64,000 bases of DNA from JANSYL01 sp963921255 (GTDB lineage Bacteria > Pseudomonadota > Alphaproteobacteria > Rhodobacterales > Rhodobacteraceae). Position numbers and translations under genes: made by a program. The stretch covers positions 124,001 through 188,000 of the forward strand of contig CAWUEW020000003.1 in assembly GCA_963921255.3 (NCBI GenBank). The letters are read 5' to 3'. Positions 42,499-51,587 of this stretch are shown here, in pieces. Each line of letters begins with the position of its first letter. The first letter of the stretch is position 1. The notes beneath the pieces were generated by a model that was not told where the DNA came from, made no database searches, and was given only the letters and a program-made list of their open reading frames with translations.

Positions 42499-42938
42499 CC
42501 CCGCCGCTGCTCACGCGTGAGATAGGACGTAAGGGTCTGGTTTTGTGGGGTAATGTGGTTTCGTTAAGCCTTGGGAAACGGTGTGTGCCCCCCCGGTTTA
42601 GGCACTCAGGCCTGCGACCGAACCGCGGGGTGGGCGAGACGCGTCCGCGTCGCGCCGCAGGCGTGCCTTCGGCACGTTGAGGGCGGTTCGGGCGCTGCCC
42701 GGCCTTGCGTCCGGGGAAGAGAATTTTGATTGGGCGAGCAATTCGTTGACGCAGAGATGCGGTTGGGTTCGCCGGACCCAAGCCCGTCGTTGGCGCGGCT
42801 TTGTGGCAGGTGCTGCAGGGGTTTGGATTTGGCGATGCGCCCGGATGGCAGGGGTGTGGGGCCGCAGACTTTTGCTTGGAAAAGTCGCTTTACCCCACCG
42901 TTCGAAATTCCCTGTTGCGCGCCGATAGGGTGTTTCGG
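42499..42938. other. Gene-free region downstream of lepA
   Basis: This 440-bp stretch holds no credible gene. The GC-rich part (about 42600-42720) contains CGTGCC/GGCACG and GGGC/GCCC hairpins and resembles the dispersed intergenic repeats I associate with Rhodobacterales, though I cannot verify copy number. A 7-bp stem GACTTTT/AAAAGTC (42867-42886) lies 53 nt past the lepA stop; no T-run follows it on the minus strand, so it is not a standard terminator. Confidence 0.4.
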
Positions 42939-44738
42939 TTAGCTGTCCATCTTCAGCGCTGAAATAAACGCCGATTGGGGAATTTCGACTTTCCCGAACT
43001 GCCGCATCTTCTTTTTCCCGGCCTTCTGCTTGTCCAGCAACTTCCGCTTCCGCGTGGCGTCGCCGCCGTAGCATTTGGCGGTCACGTCCTTGCGGAGCGC
43101 GGCCAGCGTTTCGCGGGCGATGATGCGGCCGCCGATGGCCGCCTGGATCGGGATCTTGAACATGTGGCGCGGGATCAGGTCCTTGAGCTTTTCGCACATG
43201 GCCCGCCCGCGCTGTTCGGCGCGGTCGCGGTGGACCATGGTCGACAGCGCATCCACGGGTTCGTCATTCACAAGGATCTGCATCTTGACCAGCGCATCCT
43301 CGCGGTAGCCGATCATCTGGTAATCAAAGCTGGCATAGCCCTTGGTCACCGATTTCAGGCGGTCGTAGAAATCGAAGACGACCTCGTTCAGGGGCAGGTC
43401 ATAGACCACCATCGCCCGCGTGCCGGCATAGGTCAGATCCATCTGGATGCCGCGCCGGTCCTGGCAGAGCTTCAGCACATCGCCGAGGTATTCGTCGGGC
43501 ACCAGGATCGTGGCCTTGATGCGCGGCTCTTCCAGATGGTCGACATGGGTCAGGTCGGGCATGTCGGCGGGGTTGTGCAGCTCCATCATGGAGCCGTCTT
43601 TCATGTAGATGTGATAGATAACCGACGGGGCGGTGGTGATCAGGTCGATGTCATATTCCCGCTCCAACCGGTCGCGGATGACCTCGAGATGCAGAAGCCC
43701 GAGGAAGCCGCAGCGGAAGCCAAAGCCAAGCGCGGCGGAGGTTTCCATTTCGGAGGTGAAGGAGGCGTCGTTCAGCGCAAGTTTTTCGATGGCATCGCGC
43801 ATGTCTTCGAAATCGTTCGCATCGACGGGGAAGAGGCCACAGAACACCACCGGCTGCGAGGGTTTGAAGCCCGGCAGCGGGTCGGTCGTGCCGCCCTTTT
43901 CATGGGTGATCGTGTCGCCCACGCGGGTGTCGCGCACTTGCTTGATCGAGGCGGTCAGGAAGCCCATTTCGCCCGGGCCCAGTTCGTCGATGTCCTGCAT
44001 CTTGGGGCGGAAGACGCCAAGCTTGTCGATCCCGTAGCGGCCGCCCGTGGCCATCATCTTGATCTTGTCGCCCTTGCGGATCACCCCGTCGATGACTCGG
44101 ATCAGGACGACGACGCCCAGATAGGGGTCATAGTAGCTGTCGACCAGCATGGCCTTGAGGGGCGCGTCGCGTTCGCCTTTGGGGGCGGGCAGGCGGGTGA
44201 CGATGGCCTCGAGCACATCGGGGATGCCGAGGCCCGTCTTGGCCGAGATTTCCACCGCGTCATGGGCTTCGATGCCGATCACATCCTCGATCTGTTTGCG
44301 GACGCGGTCGGGTTCGGCGGCGGGCAGGTCGACCTTGTTGAGCACCGGCACGATCTCGTGGTCGGCGTCGATGGCCTGATAGACATTGGCCAGCGTCTGC
44401 GCCTCGACCCCCTGGGAGGCGTCGACCACCAGCAACGAGCCTTCGACCGCCTGCATGGAGCGGCTGACCTCATAGGCAAAGTCGACATGACCGGGCGTGT
44501 CGATGAGGTTGAGGATATAGGTGTGGCCATCCTTCGCGGGGTATTCGATGCGGACGGTGTTGGCCTTGATGGTGATGCCGCGTTCGCGCTCGATATCCAT
44601 GCTGTCGAGCAGTTGCTCCTGCATGTCGCGCTCGGCCACGGTTCCGGTCAGCTGGATCAGCCGGTCGGCCAGCGTCGATTTCCCGTGGTCGATATGCGCC
44701 ACGATCGAGAAATTGCGGATGCGGGAGAGGTCGGTCAT
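42939..44738 (-). CDS. lepA: Elongation factor 4 (LepA)
   Basis: The 599-residue product is full length for LepA. The GTPase motifs are AHIDHGKST (G1), [12 protein letters not shown] (G3) and LNKVDLPAA (G4). The EF-G-like domains and the LepA-specific C-terminal domain follow, ending in the conserved [28 protein letters not shown]-type segment. LepA acts on the ribosome at translation initiation or back-translocation. AGGGC precedes the ATG. It lies 75 bp downstream of the short gene at 44814-45014 and may be cotranscribed with it. Confidence 0.97.
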   Translation of the reverse strand: [599 protein letters not shown]

Positions 44739-44813
44739 GGACGGCCCTGAAGGAATGGTTTCAGGGCATTTAGCGTGTCGCGGGGGGCGGGAAAAGGGTT
44801 GCCGCGTCGCGGA

Positions 44814-45014
44814 TCAGAAATTCCCGCGAAAGACGGTGCGGGTGGCGTCCTGTTCGTTGAGGGCGGACAGCAGCGCGAGGCCATCCGGCGTCGGGTTGCC
44901 CGCCGCGTCGAGCCAGTTGCGGCGTTGCGCGATCGCCTCGGGTGTGCGGGCGTCGCGGCGGCCGATATGGGCGGCAAAGGCGACGATCTGGTCGGCGGCG
45001 GTTGCATCGGTCAT
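44814..45014 (-). CDS. Small protein of unknown function upstream of lepA
   Basis: The 66-residue product (acidic N-terminus, RRDARTPEAIAQRRNWLDAAGNPTPDG core) has a ribosome site GAGGG 9 nt upstream of the ATG at 45014. It contains no membrane segment. It is on the same strand as lepA with a 75-bp gap. I do not recognise a family; coding potential is supported by the site and by the balanced residue pattern. Confidence 0.65.
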   Translation of the reverse strand: MTDATAADQIVAFAAHIGRRDARTPEAIAQRRNWLDAAGNPTPDGLALLSALNEQDATRTVFRGNF

Positions 45015-45170
45015 GGCGTGTGTCCCTCGAAGGTCTGGTCCCGTGGGAGGGGAACATAGGGCGACGCCGCGTGGGTCAAGCGCCCCCGCGGCGCGGGCGC
45101 GCGCGGGACGTGCGCCTAGGACAATGACGGAATCGCTGTATCATGCGGGGAACAGGGGAGGGGTTGATCC

Positions 45171-46805
45171 ATGACGGACTATTTCGATTTGGGGTCTTAC
45201 AGCCGGTCGGTCAGTGCGGATGCGACGGCGCAGATGTGGTTCGACCGCGGGCTGGTCTGGCTGTTTGCCTATAACCACGAAGAGGCGATGGTGTGCTTTG
45301 AAAAGGCGCTGGAGGCGGATGACGCCTGTGCCCTGGCCCATTGGGGCATCGCCTATGCCATCGGGCCGAATTACAATAAGCCGTGGGAGGTGTTCACGCC
45401 CGAGGAAAAGGCGCCATCGCTGGCGCGGGCGCATAGCGCGCTGGCGGCTGGACTGGCGCTGACCACGGCGCGTGCTGCCGAACGTGCGCTGTTGGAGGCC
45501 TTGGCCTCGCGCTACCCGGACGATCCGGAGATCGAGGACTACCAGCCCTTCAACGACGGGTTCGCCGCGGCGATGGCGCCGGTCTATGCCGCCCACCCGG
45601 ACGATCTGGACGTGGCCTTTGTCTATGCCGAGGCCCTGATGAACCGCACGCCGTGGCGGCTGTGGGACTTCTGGAAAGGCGTCCCCAATCCCGACGCGTC
45701 GACTGAAACGGCGATGGCGGTGCTGGAGCGGGCCTTCGACACGCAGCCTGCGGCCTGGGATCATCCGGGTCTGTTGCACATGTATATCCACCTGATGGAG
45801 ATGTCCCCGCATCCCGAGCGGGCGTTGCGGCAGGGGGATCGCCTGACGGGCCTCGTGCCGGACGCGGGGCATCTGGTGCACATGGCGACCCATATCGACG
45901 TGTTGTGCGGCGACTATGAAAACGTTCTGTCCCGCAACCTGGCGGCGGCCACGGTCGACGACCGGTTCAAATCCTATGCGGGGGCCGCGAATTTCTATGC
46001 GCTCTACCGCATCCATAATCTGCACTTCGCGCTCTACGGTGCGATGTTCCTGGGCCAGAAGGCGGCGGCCCTGGACGCGGCAAACCGTCTGCGCGTGGAG
46101 GTGCCGGACGAGGTTGTGCGGGTCTATCCTGACCTGTTTGAAACCTTCGTGGCCGCGTTGCCCCATGTCTATATCCGCTTTGGGATGTGGTCCGAGATCC
46201 TGGAGCTTGAGCTGCCGGAGGATCCGGTGCTCTACACCACGACCAACGCCCTGATCCTATACGCACGGGCCGTGGCACTGGCGAACCTCGGGCGGCCCGA
46301 GGAGGCGCTGGCGGCCAAGGCAGCGTTTGACGCAGCGTACGCGGTGGTGCCGGAAGAGCGCATGTTGTTCAACAACTCGGCCCGCGATGTTCTGGCCGTC
46401 GCCGAAGCGATGATGTTGGGTGAGGTGGCGTTCAAGGCGGGCCGCACCGAGGAGGGACTAGCCCATCTGCGCGAGGCCGTCGCCCGCGATGACGGGCTGG
46501 CCTATGAAGAGCCATGGGGCTGGCCGCAGCCGACGCGCCACGCGCTCGGCGCGCTGCTGATGGACGCCGGCCACTACGATGAGGCCGAGGCCGTTTACCG
46601 GGCCGATCTGGGGTTGGACGGGAAACTGCCGCGGCCCAGTCAGCATCCCCGCAATGTCTGGGCCCTGCACGGGTTACACGAATGCCTCGTCCGTCGGGAC
46701 GAGGCGGTCGAGCGTCCGCATGTGAAGATGCTGCTGGATCAGGCGGTGGCGCGGGCCGATGTGCCGATCCGCGCCAGTTGTTTGTGCCGGTCCCGCGCGG
46801 CCTAG
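45171..46805 (+). CDS. Tetratricopeptide-repeat protein
   Basis: The 544-residue product consists of TPR-type helical pairs (for example AYNHEEAMVCFEKALEADDACALAHWGIAYAIG near residues 35-65 and AGHYDEAEAVYRADLGLD near the end). There is no signal peptide, so it is cytoplasmic. Many Trp, His and Met residues occur in the middle. Such proteins act as scaffolds; no partner is apparent from the neighbours. AGGGGAGGGG is directly upstream of the ATG. Confidence 0.85.
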   Translation: MTDYFDLGSYSRSVSADATAQMWFDRGLVWLFAYNHEEAMVCFEKALEADDACALAHWGIAYAIGPNYNKPWEVFTPEEKAPSLARAHSALAAGLALTTARAAERALLEALASRYPDDPEIEDYQPFNDGFAAAMAPVYAAHPDDLDVAFVYAEALMNRTPWRLWDFWKGVPNPDASTETAMAVLERAFDTQPAAWDHPGLLHMYIHLMEMSPHPERALRQGDRLTGLVPDAGHLVHMATHIDVLCGDYENVLSRNLAAATVDDRFKSYAGAANFYALYRIHNLHFALYGAMFLGQKAAALDAANRLRVEVPDEVVRVYPDLFETFVAALPHVYIRFGMWSEILELELPEDPVLYTTTNALILYARAVALANLGRPEEALAAKAAFDAAYAVVPEERMLFNNSARDVLAVAEAMMLGEVAFKAGRTEEGLAHLREAVARDDGLAYEEPWGWPQPTRHALGALLMDAGHYDEAEAVYRADLGLDGKLPRPSQHPRNVWALHGLHECLVRRDEAVERPHVKMLLDQAVARADVPIRASCLCRSRAA

Positions 46806-46813
46806 GTCGGCGG

Positions 46814-47332
46814 TTACTGAACCGGGGCTTCCGACATCCACTGGGGGATCGTCCGGGTCGACGCTGCATCGGGCTCGATCCCGGTCCAGTTGCCATCTGC
46901 AAGCGAGATGTTCCCGGGAATGTCTTCTTCCCAAAAGCCCACGACGTTGGGCGTAATGTTCAGGTAAAGAATGTCATCGACGATGCGCCACAGGTTCGGA
47001 TTTCCGGGCACCTTGCCGCCGCGCGACACGCCATAGGCGCAATGTCCGTCATAGGCGGGCGTGTAGTAGTCCGGGTTCGACAGGAACAGATCGCGGTTTT
47101 CCGGCGTCGAGAACGCAAAGGTTGCGCCATTCCATTCGGCGGTGATGTCGGCCCGGCCGGGCACCCCTTCCGGTTGGGCCTCGCCGACGGCGGATTGGGG
47201 CAGCGACCGGTAGGCCACGACATCGTAACCAGACACGGCAAATCCCGTCTCATCGATGTATTGCGGGCCTGCCTGTGCGGCGGTGGTCAGGGCGATTGCC
47301 GCGGTGGCGGCGAGGAGCAGGGGCTTGAACAT
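46814..47332 (-). CDS. YHS-domain periplasmic protein
   Basis: The 172-residue product has a signal peptide (MFKPLLLAATAAIALTTAAQA) and a YHS domain (VSGYDVVAYRSLPQSAVG...WNGATFAFSTPENRDLFLSNPDYYTPAYDGHCAYGV). YHS domains bind metal, often copper or iron. An AGGAAA site precedes ATG 47332. The region after the domain (about 100-172) is a C-terminal extension without motifs. It converges with the TPR gene. Confidence 0.88.
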   Translation of the reverse strand: MFKPLLLAATAAIALTTAAQAGPQYIDETGFAVSGYDVVAYRSLPQSAVGEAQPEGVPGRADITAEWNGATFAFSTPENRDLFLSNPDYYTPAYDGHCAYGVSRGGKVPGNPNLWRIVDDILYLNITPNVVGFWEEDIPGNISLADGNWTGIEPDAASTRTIPQWMSEAPVQ

Positions 47333-47596
47333 GGGCGGTTTCCTTTTGAACAAAACTGTAGCGACGAGGTCGTTGAGCCGGACCATGCCCCAACAGATCG
47401 GCGCTGCGAACCCGACCTCTCCGGGATGTGATGCCAAGCGATGTGGCGTGATGTTTGTGTCATTTTAGGCGTGTGGCCGCCGAACTGCAGGACGCCTCGG
47501 CGCGTGGATTGATCGGAACCGGCCGGTCTGGCATTCTTGTGCAACAAGCCGTGGCACGAAGACCCGGCACACGGCGTGAATTGAGGCACGACACAG

Positions 47597-47896
47597 ATGA
47601 AACCTTTGATGATCCTTGCGGTCACCATGACCCTGGTTCCCTATCCAGTCGCAGCGAACCCGATTGAACGGGCGTGCAACCAGTCGCCCCGCTCGGGTGC
47701 GACGCAGCCCTTGTGCTCGTGCATCGGGCGGGCCGCCGACCTGACGCTGTCGCGCGGGCAGATGCGGGAAGGCGCGCGGTTCTTTTCCGATCCGCAACGG
47801 GCGCAGGATGTCCGGATGTCTGACCGCAGCTCTGACGAACGGATGTGGGCGGCCTGGCGCAGCTTTGGCGAGACCGCCGAAGCCATGTGCGGCTAG
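47597..47896 (+). CDS. Small secreted cysteine-containing protein of unknown function
   Basis: The 99-residue product has a signal peptide (MKPLMILAVTMTLVPYPVAA) and four cysteines after cleavage (ACNQ, LCSC and the C-terminal MCG), likely disulfide-bonded in the periplasm. The rest is helical with acidic and Arg residues (FFSDPQRAQDVRMSDRSSDERMWAAW). Similar small proteins occur in Rhodobacteraceae, without function. The stop overlaps that of the convergent phosphatase gene. Confidence 0.75.
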   Translation: MKPLMILAVTMTLVPYPVAANPIERACNQSPRSGATQPLCSCIGRAADLTLSRGQMREGARFFSDPQRAQDVRMSDRSSDERMWAAWRSFGETAEAMCG

Positions 47897-48327
47897 GTCA
47901 GTTCCGTCGCCCAGGCGTCTGCCGCGCGTTGGATCAGCGCCAGCGCGCCGTCAAAGTCGCGCGTGTAGTAGGGATCGGGCACATCCCCGCCCCCCACGGG
48001 ATCAAGATACAGCCGCAGCACAGCCCCGCCGCCCGGATCAAGGGCGCGCAAATCGGACAAGTTTTCCCGATCCATCGCCAGGATCAGATCGAACCGGTCG
48101 AAATCCTCGGCGCAGACTTGGCGGGCGCGCAGCGGGCCGAGATCGAGGCCCTTTGCGGCGGCGGCGGCCTGCATCGGGCCGTAGGGCGGCTTGCCCGCAT
48201 GCCAGCCCGCGGTCCCGGCGCTGTCGATCTGCGCCTCGGGCAGGGCCGCGCGCAGCGCGACCTCGGCTGTGGGCGAGCGGCAAATATTTCCTAGACAGAC
48301 GCAGAGGATGCGGGTGGGGTGGGCCAT
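47893..48327 (-). CDS. Low-molecular-weight protein-tyrosine phosphatase
   Basis: The 144-residue product has the catalytic CX5R loop CLGNICRS (Cys11-Arg17) at the N-terminus and the general-acid motif DPYY near the C-terminus. Both are diagnostic for LMW-PTPs. It removes phosphate from tyrosine residues of proteins in the cytoplasm. The usual partner, a BY-kinase, is absent here, so the target is unknown. It is divergent from the sirtuin gene across about 50 bp. Confidence 0.93.
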   Translation of the reverse strand: MAHPTRILCVCLGNICRSPTAEVALRAALPEAQIDSAGTAGWHAGKPPYGPMQAAAAAKGLDLGPLRARQVCAEDFDRFDLILAMDRENLSDLRALDPGGGAVLRLYLDPVGGGDVPDPYYTRDFDGALALIQRAADAWATELT

Positions 48328-48377
48328 AGCCGCACCATAGGAGAGGCCGCCCCCATGTTCAAAGCAAAGCGCCCACG

Positions 48378-49067
48378 ATGAGCCGGATTGTCATCCTGAC
48401 CGGGGCGGGTATGTCCGCCGAAAGCGGGCTTGGAACATTCCGCGACAAAGACGGGCTTTGGACGAAATACGATCTGGCCGAGGTTGCGACACCGGAAGGG
48501 TTCGCCCGCAATCCACCCTTGGTGCACGATTTCTACAATGCGCGTCGCGCCAATGCCTTGGAGGCCAGCCCGAACGCCGCGCACACCGCCTTGGCCGCGC
48601 TGCAGGCGTCGGGGCGGCACGACGTGACCCTTGTGACCCAGAACATCGACGATTTGCATGAGCGCGGCGGGGCGCTGGACGTGATCCATATGCATGGTGA
48701 ACTGATGCGGGCGTTGTGTGGCGCCTGTGCGCATCGGTGGGATGCGCCGCGCGCGATGCGCCCGGCCGATCCGTGCCCCGCCTGTGGACAGCCCGCGACC
48801 CGTCCCGATGTCGTCTGGTTTGGCGAGATGCCATACCACATGGATCGGATTTACGCGGCGCTGATCGAGGCTGATCTGTTCGTTGCCATCGGCACGTCGG
48901 GCGAGGTGTATCCGGCCGCTGGCTTCGTCGAAGAGGCCGCGCTGGCCGGGGCGGAGACGCTGGAGATCAATCTCGAACCGACCCCTGTTCCGGGCCGGTT
49001 CGATCGAGTTGTGCAGGGGCCGGCGACGGAAACCGTGCCGGCGTGGGTGCGCGCAATCCTGGCGTGA
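48378..49067 (+). CDS. cobB: NAD-dependent protein deacylase, Sir2 family (CobB-like)
   Basis: The 229-residue product has the NAD-binding GAGMSAESG and FRDKDGLW motifs, the QNIDDLH motif with the catalytic His in MHGEL, and four zinc-binding cysteines (CGACAH and CPACG). The TFRDKDGLW start and the GVVWFGEMP segment resemble the CobB desuccinylase/deacetylase class. It removes acyl groups from lysines, for example on acetyl-CoA synthetase. Confidence 0.94.
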   Translation: MSRIVILTGAGMSAESGLGTFRDKDGLWTKYDLAEVATPEGFARNPPLVHDFYNARRANALEASPNAAHTALAALQASGRHDVTLVTQNIDDLHERGGALDVIHMHGELMRALCGACAHRWDAPRAMRPADPCPACGQPATRPDVVWFGEMPYHMDRIYAALIEADLFVAIGTSGEVYPAAGFVEEAALAGAETLEINLEPTPVPGRFDRVVQGPATETVPAWVRAILA

Positions 49068-49071
49068 TCGG

Positions 49072-49563
49072 TCAGCTGTCCGAACCGTGGCCACCGTGAT
49101 TGCCATGATTGCCGTGGCCGCCATGCGTGGGCATCCGCTCAAGATCCACCGGAACGGTGATCGTTATTGGCGCGGCATGTTCAAAGGTGAGCGTCAGCTC
49201 AATCTCATCGCCATGTTCGAGCGGACCCCGCAGGCCCAGGAACATCACATGCATGCCGCCCCGTTGGAGCATGGCCATCCCGCCGGCGGGGATCTCGAAG
49301 CCATCTTCCACTTCGATCATGCGCATCACGCCTTGGGCGTCTTGCAGGTGGGTGTGCAGTTCGACCCGTTCGGCGATGTCCGACGACACGGCGATCAGGC
49401 GGTCATCGGTGTCGGTCGGGTTCATGATCGACATGAAGGCGGCGCCCGACACGGCCATGTTGCTGGACGCGCGGGCATAGGGATCGTCGACCAGCATCTG
49501 GGCCGAAGCCAGGGCGGGAAGAAGGGCGAAGACGCCTGCGAACAGGGGTGTTTTGCGGGACAT
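49072..49563 (-). CDS. PCu(A)C-type periplasmic copper chaperone
   Basis: The 163-residue product has a signal peptide (MSRKTPLFAGVFALLPALASA) and the copper motif of the PCuAC family: an ELHTHLQDAQGVMRM segment and a GGMHVMFLGL segment that gives the H-M...M-H-M ligand set. A His/Gly-rich tail (HGGHGNHGNHGGHGSDS) is an extra metal-binding feature. Such proteins deliver Cu(I) to the CuA site of cytochrome c oxidase. The ATG at 49563 is inside a longer frame that lacks a ribosome site. It is probably in an operon with the next upstream gene. Confidence 0.9.
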   Translation of the reverse strand: MSRKTPLFAGVFALLPALASAQMLVDDPYARASSNMAVSGAAFMSIMNPTDTDDRLIAVSSDIAERVELHTHLQDAQGVMRMIEVEDGFEIPAGGMAMLQRGGMHVMFLGLRGPLEHGDEIELTLTFEHAAPITITVPVDLERMPTHGGHGNHGNHGGHGSDS

Positions 49564-49604
49564 GAAAGTCTCCTGTCTGGAAGGTCTAGGAAAGGGTTTG
49601 GGGA

Positions 49605-49973
49605 TCACGCCGCGTGCGGCGGGCCCCGTCCTTGTCCTCCCATCCGCCATTGGTCGGCCCAGATCGCCGCGTGCCGCGACGTGGCAAGATGATCCGCCAA
49701 ACGGGCGTCCATCGCGACCGTGGCCACAGCGGGCGTCAGGTGCATGGCTTTCAGGATCACGTCCGGACACACTGGCGCGTCCATCATCACAGGGTCACCG
49801 TCGGCGTCAAACAGCGGCAGGCCATCAGATGCCAGCACGACGGTCGGGCCGGTCGCAACCGAGCAGAGCTGTCCGTCCGCCGCCAACGCCCCGCGGGCCA
49901 TGAACGAGGCCACGGATACAGCCAGCAGGGCGGCCACCAGAACAGGGATACCTATGACGCGAACGGAACGCAT
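49605..49973 (-). CDS. Small exported protein of unknown function next to the copper chaperone
   Basis: The 122-residue product begins with an N-terminal hydrophobic segment (residues 5-25, ending RGALAA) that could be a signal or anchor. Two cysteines (LCSVATG and VCPDVI) remain in the mature part, which recalls DUF2946-type proteins seen beside copper-homeostasis genes; I cannot confirm this. ATG 49973 was chosen because the frame further upstream opens with TTG. It ends 41 bp before the PCuAC start and is probably cotranscribed with it. Confidence 0.65.
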   Translation of the reverse strand: MRSVRVIGIPVLVAALLAVSVASFMARGALAADGQLCSVATGPTVVLASDGLPLFDADGDPVMMDAPVCPDVILKAMHLTPAVATVAMDARLADHLATSRHAAIWADQWRMGGQGRGPPHAA

Positions 49974-50012
49974 GCCGCTCTGGTATCCAATCCACCGGGG
50001 TGACTTCAAACG

Positions 50013-50042
50013 AAAACACCCCGCCGGCTTGGGCCGACGGGG
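50013..50042 (-). terminator. Rho-independent terminator of rpmB
   Basis: On the minus strand, downstream of the rpmB stop, a 10-bp stem (CCCCGTCGGC with GCCGGCGGGG, one G-U pair; plus-strand arms 50019-50028 and 50033-50042) with a CCAA loop is followed by TGTTTTCGTTT. This is a classical intrinsic terminator. Confidence 0.75.
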
Positions 50043-50066
50043 CGGTCAATTGTCTCGGATCGGGGC

Positions 50067-50357
50067 TTAGGCCTGGGCGGCTTGGGCCTTTTCGATCTCA
50101 CGCTTGATCTTCAGCGCTTTCGGCGACAGCTCTGCATCCTTGGCTTTCGCCATGAACGCGTCCAGGCCGCCGCGGTGGTCGACGGTGCGCAGGGCAGCGT
50201 TCGACACGCGCAGACGGAAGCGACGGTCCAGGATGTCCGAGCCCAACGTCACATCGGTCAGGTTCGGCAGAAAGCGCCGCTTGGTTTTGTTGTTGGCGTG
50301 GCTGACATTGTTGCCAACCATCGGACCTTTGCCGGTCAATTCGCACACACGGCTCAT
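50067..50357 (-). CDS. rpmB: Large ribosomal subunit protein bL28
   Basis: The 96-residue product starts MSRVCELTGKGPMVGNNVSHANNKTKRRFLPNL, the characteristic L28 N-terminus, and is full length for alphaproteobacteria. It is a basic protein of the 50S subunit. The ATG at 50357 was chosen because it gives that N-terminus; the upstream frame is not conserved sequence. A strong intrinsic terminator follows at 50013-50042. Confidence 0.97.
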   Translation of the reverse strand: MSRVCELTGKGPMVGNNVSHANNKTKRRFLPNLTDVTLGSDILDRRFRLRVSNAALRTVDHRGGLDAFMAKAKDAELSPKALKIKREIEKAQAAQA

Positions 50358-50524
50358 CGGGCGACACCTCGGATTCGGTTCAAACAAGAAAGGGCGCGGC
50401 CGGGCAGGCGACGCGCCCCAAAAATCTGAGCGGGGGATACGGGTGTGACAGTTGGGTGTCAAGCAAGGAATCGGTGCGATCTCATCCGCTGACAGCGAAG
50501 ACCCGCTGCCCTAGCCTGTGATCC

Positions 50525-51193
50525 ATGCGCGAAACCGATCTCTATCCGCCGATCAAAGCCTTTCTTGAAGGATTGGGCTACACCGTCAAGGCCGAGATCG
50601 GCCCGGCGGACGTGATGGCCACCAAAGACGGCTCTGAGCCGGTGTTTGTCGAGCTCAAGACGGCGTTTTCCTTGACGCTTTACCATCAAGGCATCGCACG
50701 GCAGTCGGTCAGCGACAGCGTCTATATCGCCGTCCCGCGCGGCAAGACCCGCCAGTTTTCGAAGGCCATCAAGGACAACACCAACCTCGCGCGGCGCCTG
50801 GGACTGGGGCTGTTGACCGTGCGGTTGTCCGACGGGCGGGTCGAGGTCCATTGCGACCCCGGCCCCTACGCCCCCCGCAAGAACACCAGAAAACGGGCGC
50901 TTTTGATGGCCGAGTTTGCCCGGCGGCGGGGCGATCCGAATCTGGGCGGAACGCAGGGCGCGCGCATGACCGCCTACCGGCAGGATGCGCTGGCCTGCGT
51001 GCAATTCCTGTCGGACGCAGGCGCCAGCAAGGGCGCCGCGGTCAAAAAGGCCACGGGCGTCGATCACGCGACGCGGATCATGCGCGACAACCATTATGGT
51101 TGGTTCGAGAAACAGGGGGTCGGGGTCTATGATCTGAGCGAGACTGGCCGAGAGACCGCAAAAGGCCTGCGCCCGGACCCCTCATCCGGGTGA
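50525..51193 (+). CDS. DUF2161 PD-(D/E)XK-type phosphodiesterase-like protein
   Basis: The 222-residue product has the segment PADVMATKDG...FVELKTAFS, with the D...E-x-K pattern of PD-(D/E)XK nucleases, and matches DUF2161 by its MRETDLYPPIKAFLEGLGYTVKAE start. The C-terminal half has a winged-helix-like end. DNA or RNA as substrate is inference; the natural role is unknown. It is a single gene, with promoter in the short gap to rpmB. Confidence 0.88.
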   Translation: MRETDLYPPIKAFLEGLGYTVKAEIGPADVMATKDGSEPVFVELKTAFSLTLYHQGIARQSVSDSVYIAVPRGKTRQFSKAIKDNTNLARRLGLGLLTVRLSDGRVEVHCDPGPYAPRKNTRKRALLMAEFARRRGDPNLGGTQGARMTAYRQDALACVQFLSDAGASKGAAVKKATGVDHATRIMRDNHYGWFEKQGVGVYDLSETGRETAKGLRPDPSSG

Positions 51194-51200
51194 CGCGGCC

Positions 51201-51551
51201 CTAAAGTTCGACCGCGCTGCCGTCGGTGTCCGGTGCCGGTTCCTGCCAAGGCGGCGCGTCCGGGGACCGGCGGATGATGATATCCCCGTTCGGCAAGCGT
51301 TCCGGCAACTCGTAGACCGTGATGTCGTCGATCAACTGCCCAAGGCTTTGCAGGAACGGCAGCATTTCATCCTCGAAGAAGGGGCGGGCCTCTTCCAGCA
51401 TGGGGCGCATTTCATCCAGTAGCCCCTCAAGGATCAGGCGCGAGCCTTCGGAGAACAGGTTCAGCCCATCCCGGATGGTGCCGTCCTCCTCCTGCGCGGT
51501 GGCGGGGGCCGCCACGCTGAGGGCAAGCGCGAGGATCCAAGCGTGTCTCAT
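51201..51551 (-). CDS. Small periplasmic protein of unknown function (type often annotated 'AAA+ family ATPase')
   Basis: The 116-residue product has a signal peptide (MRHAWILALALSVAAPATAQ) and an acidic helical mature part (EGSRLILEGLLDEMRPMLEEARPFFEDEM...) ending in a Pro-rich tail. It has no Walker motifs, so the AAA+ label sometimes given to such proteins in this family is wrong. Its stop lies 8 bp from the DUF2161 stop (convergent). The function is unknown. Confidence 0.75.
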   Translation of the reverse strand: MRHAWILALALSVAAPATAQEEDGTIRDGLNLFSEGSRLILEGLLDEMRPMLEEARPFFEDEMLPFLQSLGQLIDDITVYELPERLPNGDIIIRRSPDAPPWQEPAPDTDGSAVEL

Positions 51552-51587
51552 GCCATGGATATGGGGCCGAACCGGTCGCATGTGAAG

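Noticed and set aside
42975..44750. 591-codon plus-strand frame opposite lepA
   Set aside because: Antisense shadow of lepA; no independent start signals.
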